Assembly (NCBI GenBank): GCA_026003175.1
Contig: BPGT01000006.1
Coordinates: 1 to 36,024 of the forward strand
Direction of reading: 5' to 3'
Origin: Armatimonadota bacterium
GTDB taxonomy: Bacteria > Armatimonadota > HRBIN16
DNA length: 36,024 nt
The position numbers and the translations under genes are program-made. A model generated the notes under the pieces. That model saw nothing but the letters and a program-made list of their open reading frames with translations, did not search any database and was not told the DNA's origin. How positions within the stretch are numbered: the stretch's first letter is position 1; each line of letters begins with the position of its first letter. Below, one piece after another: positions 22,932 to 31,862 of the stretch.

Positions 22932-24302
22932 ATGAAATACGTCTTTCTCGCAACCTTTTTGGTGCTGGTGTTGCTCTCGGTGGTAGCGTGGCGCATCCAG
23001 CCCGAAAACACCGCGCGGGGCAAAATCCCGCTGGTGTGGGTAAGCGACGACAACCCTGCCCGCCGCGAGCAGATTGCGCTGTTCAACCGTTTGCATCCTG
23101 AATACGACCTGCGCCTGGACCCCAGCAACACGGGCATGGAAAAGGTGATTGTGCAGTCGCTGGCAGGTGTGGGACCGGATATCTTCGACTGCTACGATGG
23201 ATTCCAGCTCTCCGCCTACGTGCGCTCGGGCATCGCGTGGGATGTGACTGAGGAACTGAAAAAGGCGGGCATCGACGTGCAGAACGAGGTGTGGAGGGCG
23301 GTGCATCCCAACATTATCCACGAAGGGCGTGTGTACGGCTTCCCTACCAACGCGGCGGTGAACGCGATATGGTTCCACAAGGATATCTTTGACAAATACG
23401 GCGTGCCCTATCCCAAGGGACCCTGGACGTGGGAACAGTTTTTAGAGGTGGCGAAGAAGCTCACCATTCGCGATAAGAACGGCAGGCCGGTGCAGTTTGG
23501 CTTCCTGATGGACTGGTGGAACTGGTATCACTTCGTGTTGCAGTGGGGAGGCAGGCTGTACACACCCGACGGCACAAGATGCATTATCGATAGCCCACAA
23601 GCCATTGCAGCAGTGCAGTTTATGCAGGACTTGATATACAAGCATAAGGTGATGCCCAGTCCTGTAGAAGAGGCGGCTATGGCGACGCAGGGCGGCTGGG
23701 GCTCAGGCACGATCACGTGGTTTGGCGCGAAGAAGGGGGCGATGGCGCTCGGCGGCAGATGGTGGCTGTGCACTCTGCGTAGCTATCAGGGGCTGAAGCT
23801 GGGTGCGGTAGAGTCGCCGCATGGACCCTACCGTGTGTTTCGAGGTTACGGACGCGCCTCACTGATTAACCGCAATAGTCCCCGTCGCCAGCACGCGCTG
23901 AAGTTCCTGCTGTATCTGGCGAGCAAGGAGTACAACGAACTCATTAATCACCAGGCGGACGCCCTTGCGCCGGTGAAAAGGTATTCCTACACCGACAAGT
24001 ACCTGCACGATCCCGCCTTCCCCGAAGAGGATTTCAACGCGGTATGGCGCGACGCGATGAACTACGCCGTACCGGATGAGATTAGTCCCTTCGTGAACGG
24101 GCAGGCGGTACAGCGCATCCTGAACAAGCAGTTAGACCTGGTGAAATCGGGGCAGAAGTCGGCGGCAGACGCCCTGCGCACCGCTGCACGCCTGATTAAC
24201 GAGGAGATTCAGAAAACGATTCAGCGCGACCCGGAACTGCGCAGGCGATATGAGGCGCTGATGCAGGAGAGGGAGAATGTCTTCTCTTCAGACATCAGGT
24301 AG
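22932..24302 (+). CDS. ABC sugar-binding protein, family 1
   Basis: 456 residues. An N-terminal hydrophobic helix (3-19) lacks a lipobox Cys, so the protein is either membrane-anchored or cleaved by ordinary signal peptidase. Mature features typical of MalE-like proteins: LVWVSDDNPARREQIALFN (34-52), a GVGPDIFDCYDG stretch (about 75), VYGFPTNAAVNAIWFHKDIFDKYGV (about 137) and a PKGPWTWEQFLEVAKKLT loop. It should deliver an oligosaccharide to the MalF/MalG-type permeases downstream. No Shine-Dalgarno precedes the ATG. The last bases contain the TATAAT element of the following antitoxin gene. Confidence 0.9.
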   Translation: MKYVFLATFLVLVLLSVVAWRIQPENTARGKIPLVWVSDDNPARREQIALFNRLHPEYDLRLDPSNTGMEKVIVQSLAGVGPDIFDCYDGFQLSAYVRSGIAWDVTEELKKAGIDVQNEVWRAVHPNIIHEGRVYGFPTNAAVNAIWFHKDIFDKYGVPYPKGPWTWEQFLEVAKKLTIRDKNGRPVQFGFLMDWWNWYHFVLQWGGRLYTPDGTRCIIDSPQAIAAVQFMQDLIYKHKVMPSPVEEAAMATQGGWGSGTITWFGAKKGAMALGGRWWLCTLRSYQGLKLGAVESPHGPYRVFRGYGRASLINRNSPRRQHALKFLLYLASKEYNELINHQADALAPVKRYSYTDKYLHDPAFPEEDFNAVWRDAMNYAVPDEISPFVNGQAVQRILNKQLDLVKSGQKSAADALRTAARLINEEIQKTIQRDPELRRRYEALMQERENVFSSDIR

Positions 24303-24304
24303 CG

Positions 24305-24310
24305 TATAAT
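24305..24310 (+). promoter_or_regulatory. TATAAT -10 element before the antitoxin gene
   Basis: Perfect TATAAT directly after the binding-protein stop, 35 bases before the ATG at 24345. The -35 position (24282-24287, TTCTCT) is poor. It would let the toxin-antitoxin pair be expressed apart from the sugar locus. Confidence 0.45.
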
Positions 24311-24344
24311 GGAATAAGGCAGTGAACGAGCCCGGGGAGAGAAG

Positions 24345-24614
24345 ATGAAAACACTCACTATCACCGTTCCTGACGACCTGCCCGGTTCGCTGGAGATGTC
24401 TGATGAGCAGTTTCAGCAAGAAGCCAGATTGCTGCTAGCGGTGAAGCTCTACGAGCTTGGCAGGATCTCTGCTGGTGTAGCCGCTCAGTTGGCGGGTGTT
24501 GAGCGTGTGAGTTTCCTTACACTGCTCTCGCGGTATAGCGTGCCTGCTATCAACCTGCAGGGTGAGGAGATAAAATACGAAATAAAGGAGGCGCGCAAAC
24601 TGGCAACCGGATGA
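24345..24614 (+). CDS. UPF0175-family antitoxin
   Basis: 89 residues. The pattern SDEQFQQEARLLLAVKLYELGRISAGVAAQLAGVERVSFL (about 19-58) matches UPF0175 proteins, small DNA-binding antitoxins paired with PIN-domain (DUF3368-type) toxins. The C-terminal part would wrap the toxin. A GGGGAGAG site precedes the ATG and the stop overlaps the toxin start as ATGA, the usual arrangement. It is intact although its toxin is not. It stands between genes of one transporter, so it looks like an insertion. Confidence 0.87.
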   Translation: MKTLTITVPDDLPGSLEMSDEQFQQEARLLLAVKLYELGRISAGVAAQLAGVERVSFLTLLSRYSVPAINLQGEEIKYEIKEARKLATG

Positions 24615-25089
24615 CAAGCCGAGTAACCGACACTTCTGCGCTTATCTTCCTGGCGAAAATAAACCGTCTGGAGCTGCTACAACTTGGCGTGCGGGAGGTG
24701 CTCGTTCCCTCAGAAGTTCTGGCGGAGGTTCAGGCAGGACCGACTGATGTCATGACGCATATTGATGCCCATCTAGGCACATAGCTGAGAGAGTGTAATG
24801 CCAGTTTGAACCGAGAGGTTGCCTTTACCCGCAGCTCGGAAAGGGCGAGGCAGCGGTGTTGAGCCAAGCAATCTGTCTGAACATGAAGAGCGTGGTATTA
24901 GACGATATGGTTGCTCGTAAGGTGGCACGACAGCTGGGGCTCCTTCTTGCGGCGCGGAAAAAGGGCTTGATTAAGAATCTCCAGAGCGAGTTGGAGAGCC
25001 TGAAAGCGTGCGGTTTCTGGATAAGTACGGTGGTAGAGCGTGAGGTGCTGCGGGAAGCAGGCGAAGGTGTACAAAGGGAGCCATGCTGA
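24611..25089 (+). pseudogene. Decayed PIN-domain toxin (DUF3368 type)
   Basis: ATG 24611 opens MTSRVTDTSALIFLAKINRL with the first PIN acidic residue (Asp 7), then VPSEVLAEVQAG, but TAG at 24781-24783 stops it at 57 residues. Family sequence resumes in another frame from about 24832: LGKGEAAVLSQA, MKSVVLDDMVARKVARQLGL, LLAARKKGLIKNLQSELE and CGFWIS, ending at 25089. The segment normally between RQLGL and LLAA (a TGTLG-type motif) is missing. Stop codon, frame change and small deletion together show inactivation of the ribonuclease. Confidence 0.82.
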
Positions 25090-26057
25090 CTATGCTTCAA
25101 CGTTTTCGTACTCGTGACGAGAGATACGTCGCGTGGCTGTTCCTGCTGCCGAACTTTCTCGGCTTCGCGGTATTTACGGCGGGACCGGTGCTGTTCTCGC
25201 TCATCGTCAGTTTCTCGAACTGGAATCTGCAGCGCACCATCCCCTTCCAGTGGATTGGCATCGAGAACTATATAGAGCTGATGCACGATCAGCAGTTCTG
25301 GCTGTACTTCATCAACACGCTCTATCTGATGCTGGGAATGCCCATTGCCATTGCGGGTTCGCTCGCGCTGGCGGTGTTGCTCAGCCAGAAACTGCGGGGC
25401 ATCGTGCTATACCGAACCCTCTTCTACCTGCCCAGTATCACCAGTGGCGTTGCGTTGATGATACTCTGGAAGGCGCTGTACAACCCCGATTTCGGTCCCA
25501 TCAACGCGGTGATTAACGCCGTGAGCCAGGCGCTGGGACTGAACGTGAAGGCGCCGCAGTGGCTGCTTTCTACCGCCAACCTGTTGGGGCTGGACGTGGA
25601 GCAGGTGCGCATGACGGCGAAGCAGTTCGGGCTGGGTGCGCGCGATGCGCTGATCATCATGGGCATCTGGATCGCCATCGGTGGAAACAATATGCTGCTC
25701 TATCTCGCCGCGCTTACCAATGTACCGCAGGAGCTGATAGAAGCCGCGCAGCTGGATGGGGCGGGCAAATGGTCGGTCTTCCGCAACGTCACCTGGCCGC
25801 AGCTGGCTCCCACCACCTTCTTCATCGTGGTAATGAGCTTTATCGGTGGATTGCAAGGGGGCTTCGAGCAGGCGCGCGTGATGACGGCGGGCGGGCCCGC
25901 GGGCACGACCACCACCCTGGCGTATTACATTTACACCAAGGCGTTCGAGGAGTTCCAGATTGGCTACGCCTCAGCGATTTCGTGGATACTGTTCGCCATT
26001 ATCTTTGGGGTGACGCTGGTTAACTGGAAGTTCGGCGCGAAAGAGGTCAGCTATTGA
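25083..26057 (+). CDS. ABC sugar permease, MalF-like
   Basis: 324 residues with six main membrane helices. The cytoplasmic EAA loop reads ELIEAAQLDGAGKWSVFRNVTWPQL (about 218-242), the site that contacts the ATPase. The N-terminus WLFLLPNFLGFAVFTAGPVLFSL is the standard CUT1 opening. An insertion of about 30 residues between the third and fourth helices includes NLLGLDVEQVRMTAKQFGL. The ATG overlaps the end of the dead toxin gene and is preceded by AAAGGGAG. It should pair with the MalG-like protein at 27123. Confidence 0.92.
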   Translation: MLTMLQRFRTRDERYVAWLFLLPNFLGFAVFTAGPVLFSLIVSFSNWNLQRTIPFQWIGIENYIELMHDQQFWLYFINTLYLMLGMPIAIAGSLALAVLLSQKLRGIVLYRTLFYLPSITSGVALMILWKALYNPDFGPINAVINAVSQALGLNVKAPQWLLSTANLLGLDVEQVRMTAKQFGLGARDALIIMGIWIAIGGNNMLLYLAALTNVPQELIEAAQLDGAGKWSVFRNVTWPQLAPTTFFIVVMSFIGGLQGGFEQARVMTAGGPAGTTTTLAYYIYTKAFEEFQIGYASAISWILFAIIFGVTLVNWKFGAKEVSY

Positions 26058-26072
26058 GAGGAGGTGCTTGGG

Positions 26073-27047
26073 ATGGCACAGGACCTGGTGCACCTGGCTT
26101 TGCAGGGTAGCGAGATGTCTGACGCGGAGGCAAAACGACTGGAACAGCATCTGCAATCCCACCCAAACGATGCGGAGGCACGTGCTCGGCTGATAGGCTA
26201 TTACAGCGGAAGGCGTTTTGACTCGCATCAGGCGCGTGAGGCACGTCAAAAGCACGTGATGTGGTTCATTCAGCACCGTCCAGATGACCCCTTTGTAGGA
26301 ACGGGTATCTGCGATATGCATCCCGATATCGATGGCGAAGCGTATCATCGGGCACGTGCTCTTTGGCTGCAGCATGTCGCTAAACATCCGAAGAGTGTGC
26401 AGATACTGGCGAACGCATGTAGTTTTCTCACCTTGAACGATCGCCCCAAAGCGATAGAGCTCGCCAAACGCATCCAATCCCTTCAGCCGCACGATCCACA
26501 ACATGCTTTGAGACTGGCACATCTCTATATGCTGGACGCGCAAGGTGTCTGGGGCAAAAGGTCCCGATACCTAGACGCCGTGCGTGTACTGGAAGCAGCC
26601 CTGCCCGACGCGAAGCGGGCAGATGATCGAATCCCCCTGCTCCGAGAACTGGCAAATGCAGCACAACGCGCGAATATGCTACCAAAAGCCGAGCGCTATG
26701 CACGGGAACTCCTCCATCTGGCATCGACGCGCCCCCAACCAGACGCTGACGGGATACACATTGCGCATACGGTTTTAGGCAAGGTGGCGCTGCACAGGGG
26801 GGATATCGAGGCGGCGAAAAAGCACTTGCTGGACTCCGCCCGCGTTTCTGGCTCTCCAGTGCTTAGTTCGTTCGGTCCCGATTTTACGCTGGCGAAGGTG
26901 CTGCTACAACGGGGTGAAAGGCAGGCAGTGATCGAGTATCTGAATCTGTGCGAGCGCTTCTGGAAGTCTGGAAAGGGCAAGCTGCCAGAATACCGGCGTA
27001 CGATAGAGGGAGGAGGTATTCCCGATTTCGGTTTCAGGGGAGAGTGA
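26073..27047 (+). CDS. TPR-repeat protein
   Basis: About 324 residues, wholly helical. Several TPR-like pairs are visible: HPNDAEARARLIGYYSGR (about 32), HPKSVQILANACSFLTLNDRPKAIELAKRI (about 110), DPQHALRLAHLYMLDAQ (about 144) and LGKVALHRGDIEAAKKHLLDSA (about 240). Start at ATG 26073 because GGAGG lies 7 bases upstream; a GTG nine bases earlier would fall inside that ribosome site. No signal peptide, so cytoplasmic. It is wedged between the two permease genes; a scaffold or unrelated passenger role are both possible. Confidence 0.78.
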   Translation: MAQDLVHLALQGSEMSDAEAKRLEQHLQSHPNDAEARARLIGYYSGRRFDSHQAREARQKHVMWFIQHRPDDPFVGTGICDMHPDIDGEAYHRARALWLQHVAKHPKSVQILANACSFLTLNDRPKAIELAKRIQSLQPHDPQHALRLAHLYMLDAQGVWGKRSRYLDAVRVLEAALPDAKRADDRIPLLRELANAAQRANMLPKAERYARELLHLASTRPQPDADGIHIAHTVLGKVALHRGDIEAAKKHLLDSARVSGSPVLSSFGPDFTLAKVLLQRGERQAVIEYLNLCERFWKSGKGKLPEYRRTIEGGGIPDFGFRGE

Positions 27048-27122
27048 CCGGGGGAATGCGGCGGCTGGATGGACATACCATACATTTCGGAGCACACACA
27101 CGCTGACGGAGAGTAGCCTTTC

Positions 27123-27986
27123 ATGGTAGAAACCGCTCCTGTCCAAAAGCCCGCACCGCTGACGGTGTGGTGGAACCGTGCGGGCACGGTTATCGCCAGC
27201 CATCTGGTGCTGACGCTTATCGCGCTCACCACACTTGCGCCGTTTGCATGGATGGTGCTGGCGAGCTTCAAGCCGCTGGAAGAGGTGGAGCGGATTAACC
27301 CTCTGCCCAGCGTGTGGCATCCTGAAAACTACGCGAAGGTGTTCGAGCAAATCCCCTTCGCCCGCTACTATTTCAACAGCGTGTTCATCGCCGCGTGGGT
27401 AACCTTCTTGCAGTGCCTCACCAGCGCGATGGCGGCGTACGCTTTTGCCCGCTTGCAGTGGAAGGGGCGCGACGCGGTTTTCCGCCTCTATCTCGCTACG
27501 CTGATGATACCGGGCGTGGTAACGATGATCCCCAACTATACGCTGATGGTGTGGTTGCATCTGCTGGACTCGTACATCGGGCTGATTGTACCGGCGGCGT
27601 TCAGCGCATTCGGCACGTTCCTGCTGAGGCAGTTTATGCTCACCATTCCCCCATCGCTCGACGAGGCGGCGAAGATAGACGGCGCGACGCACTGGCAAAT
27701 CTTCTGGGACATCATCATGCCCCTGTCGCGTGCTGGGCTGATTACGCTGGCGATATTTACCTTCATGGGCAACTATGGCTCCTTCTTCTGGCCCCTCATC
27801 CTGATTAAGAGCGAGCACCTGCGTACTCTGCCCATCGGGATGCTTTACTTTGACACCAACTACGGAAGGCAGACCAATCTCATCATGGCGGCGAGTGTGA
27901 TGAACATTATCCCACTGGTCATCCTGTTCGTGGTGTCGCAACGGTTCCTTGTGCGGGGTATTCAGCTGGGGGCGGTGAAGGGGTAG
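27123..27986 (+). CDS. ABC sugar permease, MalG-like
   Basis: 287 residues, six membrane helices. The opening LTLIALTTLAPFAWMVLASFKP (30-51) and the EAA loop SLDEAAKIDGATHWQIFWDIIMPL (about 177-200) are diagnostic for the CUT1 second permease. It completes the importer with the MalF-like partner and the family-1 binding protein. The ATP-hydrolysing MsmK/UgpC-type subunit is not in the window. A GGAGAG site precedes the ATG by 9 bases. Convergent with anmK, 29 bases between stops. Confidence 0.92.
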   Translation: MVETAPVQKPAPLTVWWNRAGTVIASHLVLTLIALTTLAPFAWMVLASFKPLEEVERINPLPSVWHPENYAKVFEQIPFARYYFNSVFIAAWVTFLQCLTSAMAAYAFARLQWKGRDAVFRLYLATLMIPGVVTMIPNYTLMVWLHLLDSYIGLIVPAAFSAFGTFLLRQFMLTIPPSLDEAAKIDGATHWQIFWDIIMPLSRAGLITLAIFTFMGNYGSFFWPLILIKSEHLRTLPIGMLYFDTNYGRQTNLIMAASVMNIIPLVILFVVSQRFLVRGIQLGAVKG

Positions 27987-28015
27987 AAGGCTGCGCGGCT
28001 GTAAACCGTGAATGG

Positions 28016-29182
28016 CTATGGCACACAGAGTTTGCCCATCACGACCGCTCGCTGTGCGCCTGTGGCGGGGGGCAAGTTATTGGTTCGTCCCCGCATCCGC
28101 TGATAGCCTAACACCGCAAACGCCACCGCCTCTTTCGCGTCGGGGTGGATGCCGTAGCGGTCGCTGGTTTCTATCTGCAGTTCGGGGAGCAGGTCTCGCA
28201 GCCGATTCATGAGCGTGAGGTTATGCACCCCTCCCCCTGAGGCGATGAGCCGCACTGCTTGCATCCTGGTGAGCACAAAGCGACGGGTGCCATCGGCGAT
28301 AGTGCGGGCAGTGAGCTCGGTCAACGTGGGAACAAGCAGTTCCGCATTCGAGAGCTTATAACGGCGCAGCAGCTTGCGCACCATCGCCTCACCGAAGGTT
28401 TCACGTCCGGTAGACTTGGGGGGCGGTTGTGCGAAATAAGGATGTTGCAGCAATTCACTCAGCCACTCCTCACGCACGGGATGTCGCTGGGCGAAGGAGC
28501 CTTCGGGGTCATAGCGATATTTGCCGCCGCTGGCTATTTCCATGGCTACGTTCATTAGCGCGTTGCCCGGTCCCGTGTCAAAGGCGATTACCTGCTCGGG
28601 CGAAGCGTTTGGGGGGATAGCGGTGAGGTTGGCGATCCCGCCGAGGTTGAGCAAGATACGCCCCTCGGAGGGGTGACGGAACAGCAGGTAGTCTACATAA
28701 GGCACTAACGGTGCGCCCTGTCCGCCCGCCGCCACGTCCGCCACCCGAAAGTCGCCGACGGTAGGCACGCTGGTGCGCTCTGCAATCACCGCCGGTTCAC
28801 CGATTTGCAGGGTGGAGCGAATGGCGCGCCCCTGCCACTCTATCGGCTCCGGCTGGTGCCACACAGTCTGTCCGTGCGAGGCGATACACAGCAGCTGTTC
28901 GGGGGGGACGTCTGCTTCCCGCATCAGCTGCAGTGCGGCTTCGGCGAACAGCTCGCCCAGCAAAAAGTTCAGGTGGCAGATTTCGGCGACGTTTGTCTCC
29001 CCGCGAATAGTGCGCGCCAGCTCTGCCCGCACGTCGGGAGGATAAGGTGTGGTGCGGAACGCCAGTGTCTCTACCTGAAGGTTGCCGTCCGCTTCGCGAA
29101 TGCGTACCAGCGCGGCGTCGATACCATCCATGCTGGTACCGGACATCAAGCCGATAACCAGGCTCGATTCGGGGTGTACCAT
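28016..29182 (-). CDS. anmK: Anhydro-N-acetylmuramic acid kinase
   Basis: Opens the 1,6-anhydro ring of anhMurNAc and phosphorylates it to MurNAc-6-phosphate in peptidoglycan recycling. The 388 residues match the family's normal length. Signature elements: GLMSGTSMDGIDAALV (11-26), IASHGQTVWHQP (about 102), GDFRVADVAAGGQGAPLVPYVDYLLF (about 145), LNLGGIANLT (about 180), FDTGPGNALMN (about 200) and IASGGGVHNLTLM (about 312). It starts three bases after the sigma-factor stop with no clear ribosome site, so translation is likely coupled. Confidence 0.95.
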   Translation of the reverse strand: MVHPESSLVIGLMSGTSMDGIDAALVRIREADGNLQVETLAFRTTPYPPDVRAELARTIRGETNVAEICHLNFLLGELFAEAALQLMREADVPPEQLLCIASHGQTVWHQPEPIEWQGRAIRSTLQIGEPAVIAERTSVPTVGDFRVADVAAGGQGAPLVPYVDYLLFRHPSEGRILLNLGGIANLTAIPPNASPEQVIAFDTGPGNALMNVAMEIASGGKYRYDPEGSFAQRHPVREEWLSELLQHPYFAQPPPKSTGRETFGEAMVRKLLRRYKLSNAELLVPTLTELTARTIADGTRRFVLTRMQAVRLIASGGGVHNLTLMNRLRDLLPELQIETSDRYGIHPDAKEAVAFAVLGYQRMRGRTNNLPPATGAQRAVVMGKLCVP

Positions 29183-29185
29183 CGT

Positions 29186-29956
29186 TCAGAACATGCCCGC
29201 GTCGCGTTGCAGATAGTTGCGGAGGCGCAATACCGCCTGCGTATGCAGCTGGTACACGCGCGATTCGGAGACTCCCAGCACTCTGCCGATTTCGCGGAAG
29301 GTCAAACCTTCGTAGTAATACAGGGCAATGACCAGCCGCTCGCGCTCGGGTAGGCGGTCAATGGCTTCCGCGAGCAGTCGGCGTGTCTCGCGCTGTTCCA
29401 CTTCGGCGATAGGGTCGGCGGTAGCATCGGAGAGCACATCGGAGATATGTAGCTTCTCGCCAGTGTCCTGCGTGCCCAGAATCAGGTCGTCCAGAGAGAG
29501 CAGGTTGGTACGCCCGGCGTCGCAGAGCAGCTGGTGGTAATCCTCTATAGCAATACCCAGTTCCTGACTGATTTCCTCTTCAGTGGGGGGGCGCCCGAGA
29601 CGGGATTCGAGGGCGGAGTAGGTGCGTTCCAGAGCTTTTACGCGGTCGCGCACGGAGCGGGGCACCCAGTCTTCCGAGCGTAGCAGCTCCAGGATGGCTC
29701 CCCGAATGAGCGCGATGGCATATGTTTCAAATTTGACCTGACGGGAGGGGTCAAACTGGTCTACCGCTTTAATCAGACCCATGATGCCCGCGCTCACCAA
29801 GTCCTCGCGGTCCAGCGTAGGTGGAAGCGAGCTAACCACGCGCCCGGCGGTAATCTTCACCAGGTAGGCATAGCGCTCGATAATCTGATTTCGTGCCTGC
29901 GGGTCGCCGTAGCGCTTGTAACGCTCCCACGCTTTGTCCATCTCCGCTGTCGGCAT
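29186..29956 (-). CDS. FliA/WhiG-type RNA polymerase sigma factor
   Basis: 256 residues. Region 2: IIERYAYLVKITAGRV (24-39), LVSAGIMGLIKAVDQFDPSR (about 53-72) and FETYAIALIRGAILELLRSEDWVPRSVR (about 76). Region 3: RLGRPPTEEEISQELGI (about 119). Region 4: LPERERLVIALYYYEGLTFREIGRVLGVSESRVYQLH (about 203-239). The order and the VPRSVR hinge are typical of sigma-28 (FliA/WhiG/SigD). Targets would be motility or developmental promoters. No flagellar gene is visible, though an FlhG-like ATPase lies nearby. ATG 29956-29954 with AGGAGA upstream. Confidence 0.92.
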   Translation of the reverse strand: MPTAEMDKAWERYKRYGDPQARNQIIERYAYLVKITAGRVVSSLPPTLDREDLVSAGIMGLIKAVDQFDPSRQVKFETYAIALIRGAILELLRSEDWVPRSVRDRVKALERTYSALESRLGRPPTEEEISQELGIAIEDYHQLLCDAGRTNLLSLDDLILGTQDTGEKLHISDVLSDATADPIAEVEQRETRRLLAEAIDRLPERERLVIALYYYEGLTFREIGRVLGVSESRVYQLHTQAVLRLRNYLQRDAGMF

Positions 29957-29998
29957 GACCTGCCTGTTCTCCTCTGCGATATCTTACCTGACGGGCTA

Positions 29999-30259
29999 TT
30001 ACGCTGCTTCTTGTTTTTCCTCCGGTTCATCCAGGGCGCGTTGTTCTTGCGGGGCAGGTCGGTTCTCGATGGGCTTCCATGCGCCTTTGGAAGCGTCTAT
30101 CAGCACTTGAAGCAGTATCATCGCTGCAGCGAGCATCACGAACACGGTCGCGGCACGCAAGAAGCTTGTCGCCAGCGACACACCGCTCCAGCTTGCCAGT
30201 AACCACGTCCACAATGCGCCCCAAAGAGCCACGAACCACGTTAGCCGACTTGCACTCAT
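29999..30259 (-). CDS. Small two-helix membrane protein
   Basis: 86 residues from ATG 30259-30257 (GGAG eight bases upstream); the longer frame to 30415 overlaps the end of glgA and has no support. Two hydrophobic helices (about 6-27 and 32-52) are followed by an acidic, Gln/Glu/Pro-rich cytoplasmic tail. It precedes the FliA-type sigma gene by 42 bases. It could be an anchor or regulator of that sigma factor, but it has no known anti-sigma motif. Confidence 0.7.
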   Translation of the reverse strand: MSASRLTWFVALWGALWTWLLASWSGVSLATSFLRAATVFVMLAAAMILLQVLIDASKGAWKPIENRPAPQEQRALDEPEEKQEAA

Positions 30260-30281
30260 GCCGAACTCCGCCACGATAGTT

Positions 30282-30311
30282 AGTATAACACAGCGATGGC
30301 GCGATTGCCAG
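30282..30311 (-). promoter_or_regulatory. Promoter for the membrane protein-sigma-anmK unit
   Basis: On the minus strand CTGGCA (30311-30306), an 18-base spacer, and TATACT (30287-30282), 23 bases before the ATG at 30259. The -10 box is strong, the -35 weak. It lies in the 115-base gap after glgA. Confidence 0.45.
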
Positions 30312-30374
30312 TTTCCTCTCGCCCCAGCCATTCTGGGAGAGGTTGCGTTCACAGTGTTTCGCCCGCCATCGGGA

Positions 30375-31862
30375 TTACGCCGCCTGTAGACTGGCTTTGC
30401 GCTGTTCCAGTGCACGCAGATATAGATCGGCGTACTCGCCAGCTGCGCGGCTCCACGAGTTGTCCGAACGCAAAGCGGTGTCTACCAGCGTACGCCACAA
30501 CTCTGGCTGCTGATACACCTTGAGCGCGCGCTTTATCGTCTTCAGGAGCTCCGCCGAATCGTACTGTTCAAACACGAACCCGTTACCCTTGCCCGTGCGC
30601 GGCGAGAAGTCGGCGATGGTGTCTGCCAGACCGCCCGTTTGGCGCACGATGGGGATAGTGCCGTAGCGCAGTGCCATCAGCTGTCCTAATCCACACGGCT
30701 CGAAGCGAGAGGGCATCAGGAACATATCGCTGCCCGCGTAGATGCGCTGCGCCAGGTCGGGGTCAAAGCCGATGAACGCGCGCATCTGCTCGGGGTGTTT
30801 GTTTGCCAGCTGCGTGAAGAGCTCCTCGTAGCGAGGGTCGCCTGTGCCCAGCACCACGAACTGAAAGCCCAGCTTCAGTATCTGCTTGGCGATGGGGGCA
30901 ATCAGGTCCAGCCCCTTCTGGTCCGCCAGACGGGTAATCATGCTCATTACCGGAGTACGCGGGTCGGCTATGAACCCACACTCCTTTTGCAAAGCCGCCT
31001 TGCACTGCGCCTTGCCCGAGGGGTCATCTGCGCTGTAGTGTGCGGGGATGCGCGGGTCGGTAGCGGGGTTGTACTCCTCATAGTCGATGCCGTTGACGAT
31101 ACCTTCTAGTCTGCCCTGCGAGGCAATATACTGCAGTAGTCCTTCCATCCGACAGCCGTACTCGGGCGTCTGAATCTCCTTTGCGTAGGTCTTGCTAACC
31201 GTATTCACCATGTCGGAGTATACGATACCGCCTTTGAGGAAGTTCACTTTGCCGTAGAACTCCAGTCGCTCGTAATGGAACAGCCACTCCGGCAATCCCG
31301 CCTTCCACAGCAGATCGTATCCGAACTCGCCCTGGTACGCCAGGTTGTGGATGGTAAACACCAACCCTACCTGCTGCCATTCTGGCTGGTGCGCATGAAG
31401 CACCCGGATGTACACCGGCACGAACCCTGTATGCCAGTCGTTGGCGTGGATGATATCTGGCATCCAGTTCAGCGCTTCCAGCATCAGCGGGATGGTGCGG
31501 TCGAAGAAAATGTACGGTTCTGGCTCCAGCGCGTATATCTTCTTCGATTCGGTGGCTTCGGTGAAATAGTGTTTATGCCCCACCAGGTACACAGGCACGC
31601 CGCCGTTTAACGTGGTGCGCCGGATAATCGCCTCTTCGGTGGTCAGGGAATTAATCGGCACAGGCAGGCTTTTGATGACCGTGCGCACCGGATAGTCGGG
31701 GTTCTTTTCAATCATTCGGTAACAGGGCATGGCGACGCGCACATCGTGCCCCAGCGCGCGCAACGCTTTGGGCAACGCGCCAGCCACATCCGCCAGTCCG
31801 CCGACCTTCGCCAGTGGGGCAACCTCTGCGGAAACAATCAACACCTTCAAGCTACGAGCCAT
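30375..31862 (-). CDS. glgA: Glycogen synthase (ADP-glucose type, GT5)
   Basis: Transfers glucose from ADP-glucose to the growing alpha-1,4-glucan. The 495 residues are of GlgA length. The ADP-glucose loop KVGGLADVAGALP (19-31), HANDWHTGFVPVYIR (about 139), FTIHNLAYQGEFG (about 167), GIVNGIDYEEYNP (about 254), SMITRLADQKGLDL (about 302) and SRFEPCGLGQLMALRYGTIPIVRQTGGLADT (about 384, with the catalytic Glu of E-x7-E type) are all present. The start overlaps the end of the MinD-like gene by 16 bases, with GAGGAGG upstream. No branching enzyme or glgC is near. Confidence 0.95.
   Translation of the reverse strand: MARSLKVLIVSAEVAPLAKVGGLADVAGALPKALRALGHDVRVAMPCYRMIEKNPDYPVRTVIKSLPVPINSLTTEEAIIRRTTLNGGVPVYLVGHKHYFTEATESKKIYALEPEPYIFFDRTIPLMLEALNWMPDIIHANDWHTGFVPVYIRVLHAHQPEWQQVGLVFTIHNLAYQGEFGYDLLWKAGLPEWLFHYERLEFYGKVNFLKGGIVYSDMVNTVSKTYAKEIQTPEYGCRMEGLLQYIASQGRLEGIVNGIDYEEYNPATDPRIPAHYSADDPSGKAQCKAALQKECGFIADPRTPVMSMITRLADQKGLDLIAPIAKQILKLGFQFVVLGTGDPRYEELFTQLANKHPEQMRAFIGFDPDLAQRIYAGSDMFLMPSRFEPCGLGQLMALRYGTIPIVRQTGGLADTIADFSPRTGKGNGFVFEQYDSAELLKTIKRALKVYQQPELWRTLVDTALRSDNSWSRAAGEYADLYLRALEQRKASLQAA

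Noticed and set aside
26904-27941. 345-residue minus-strand frame opposite the MalG-like gene
   Set aside because: Antisense shadow; it spans the intergenic gap and has a His/Arg/Gln-rich composition typical of such shadows.
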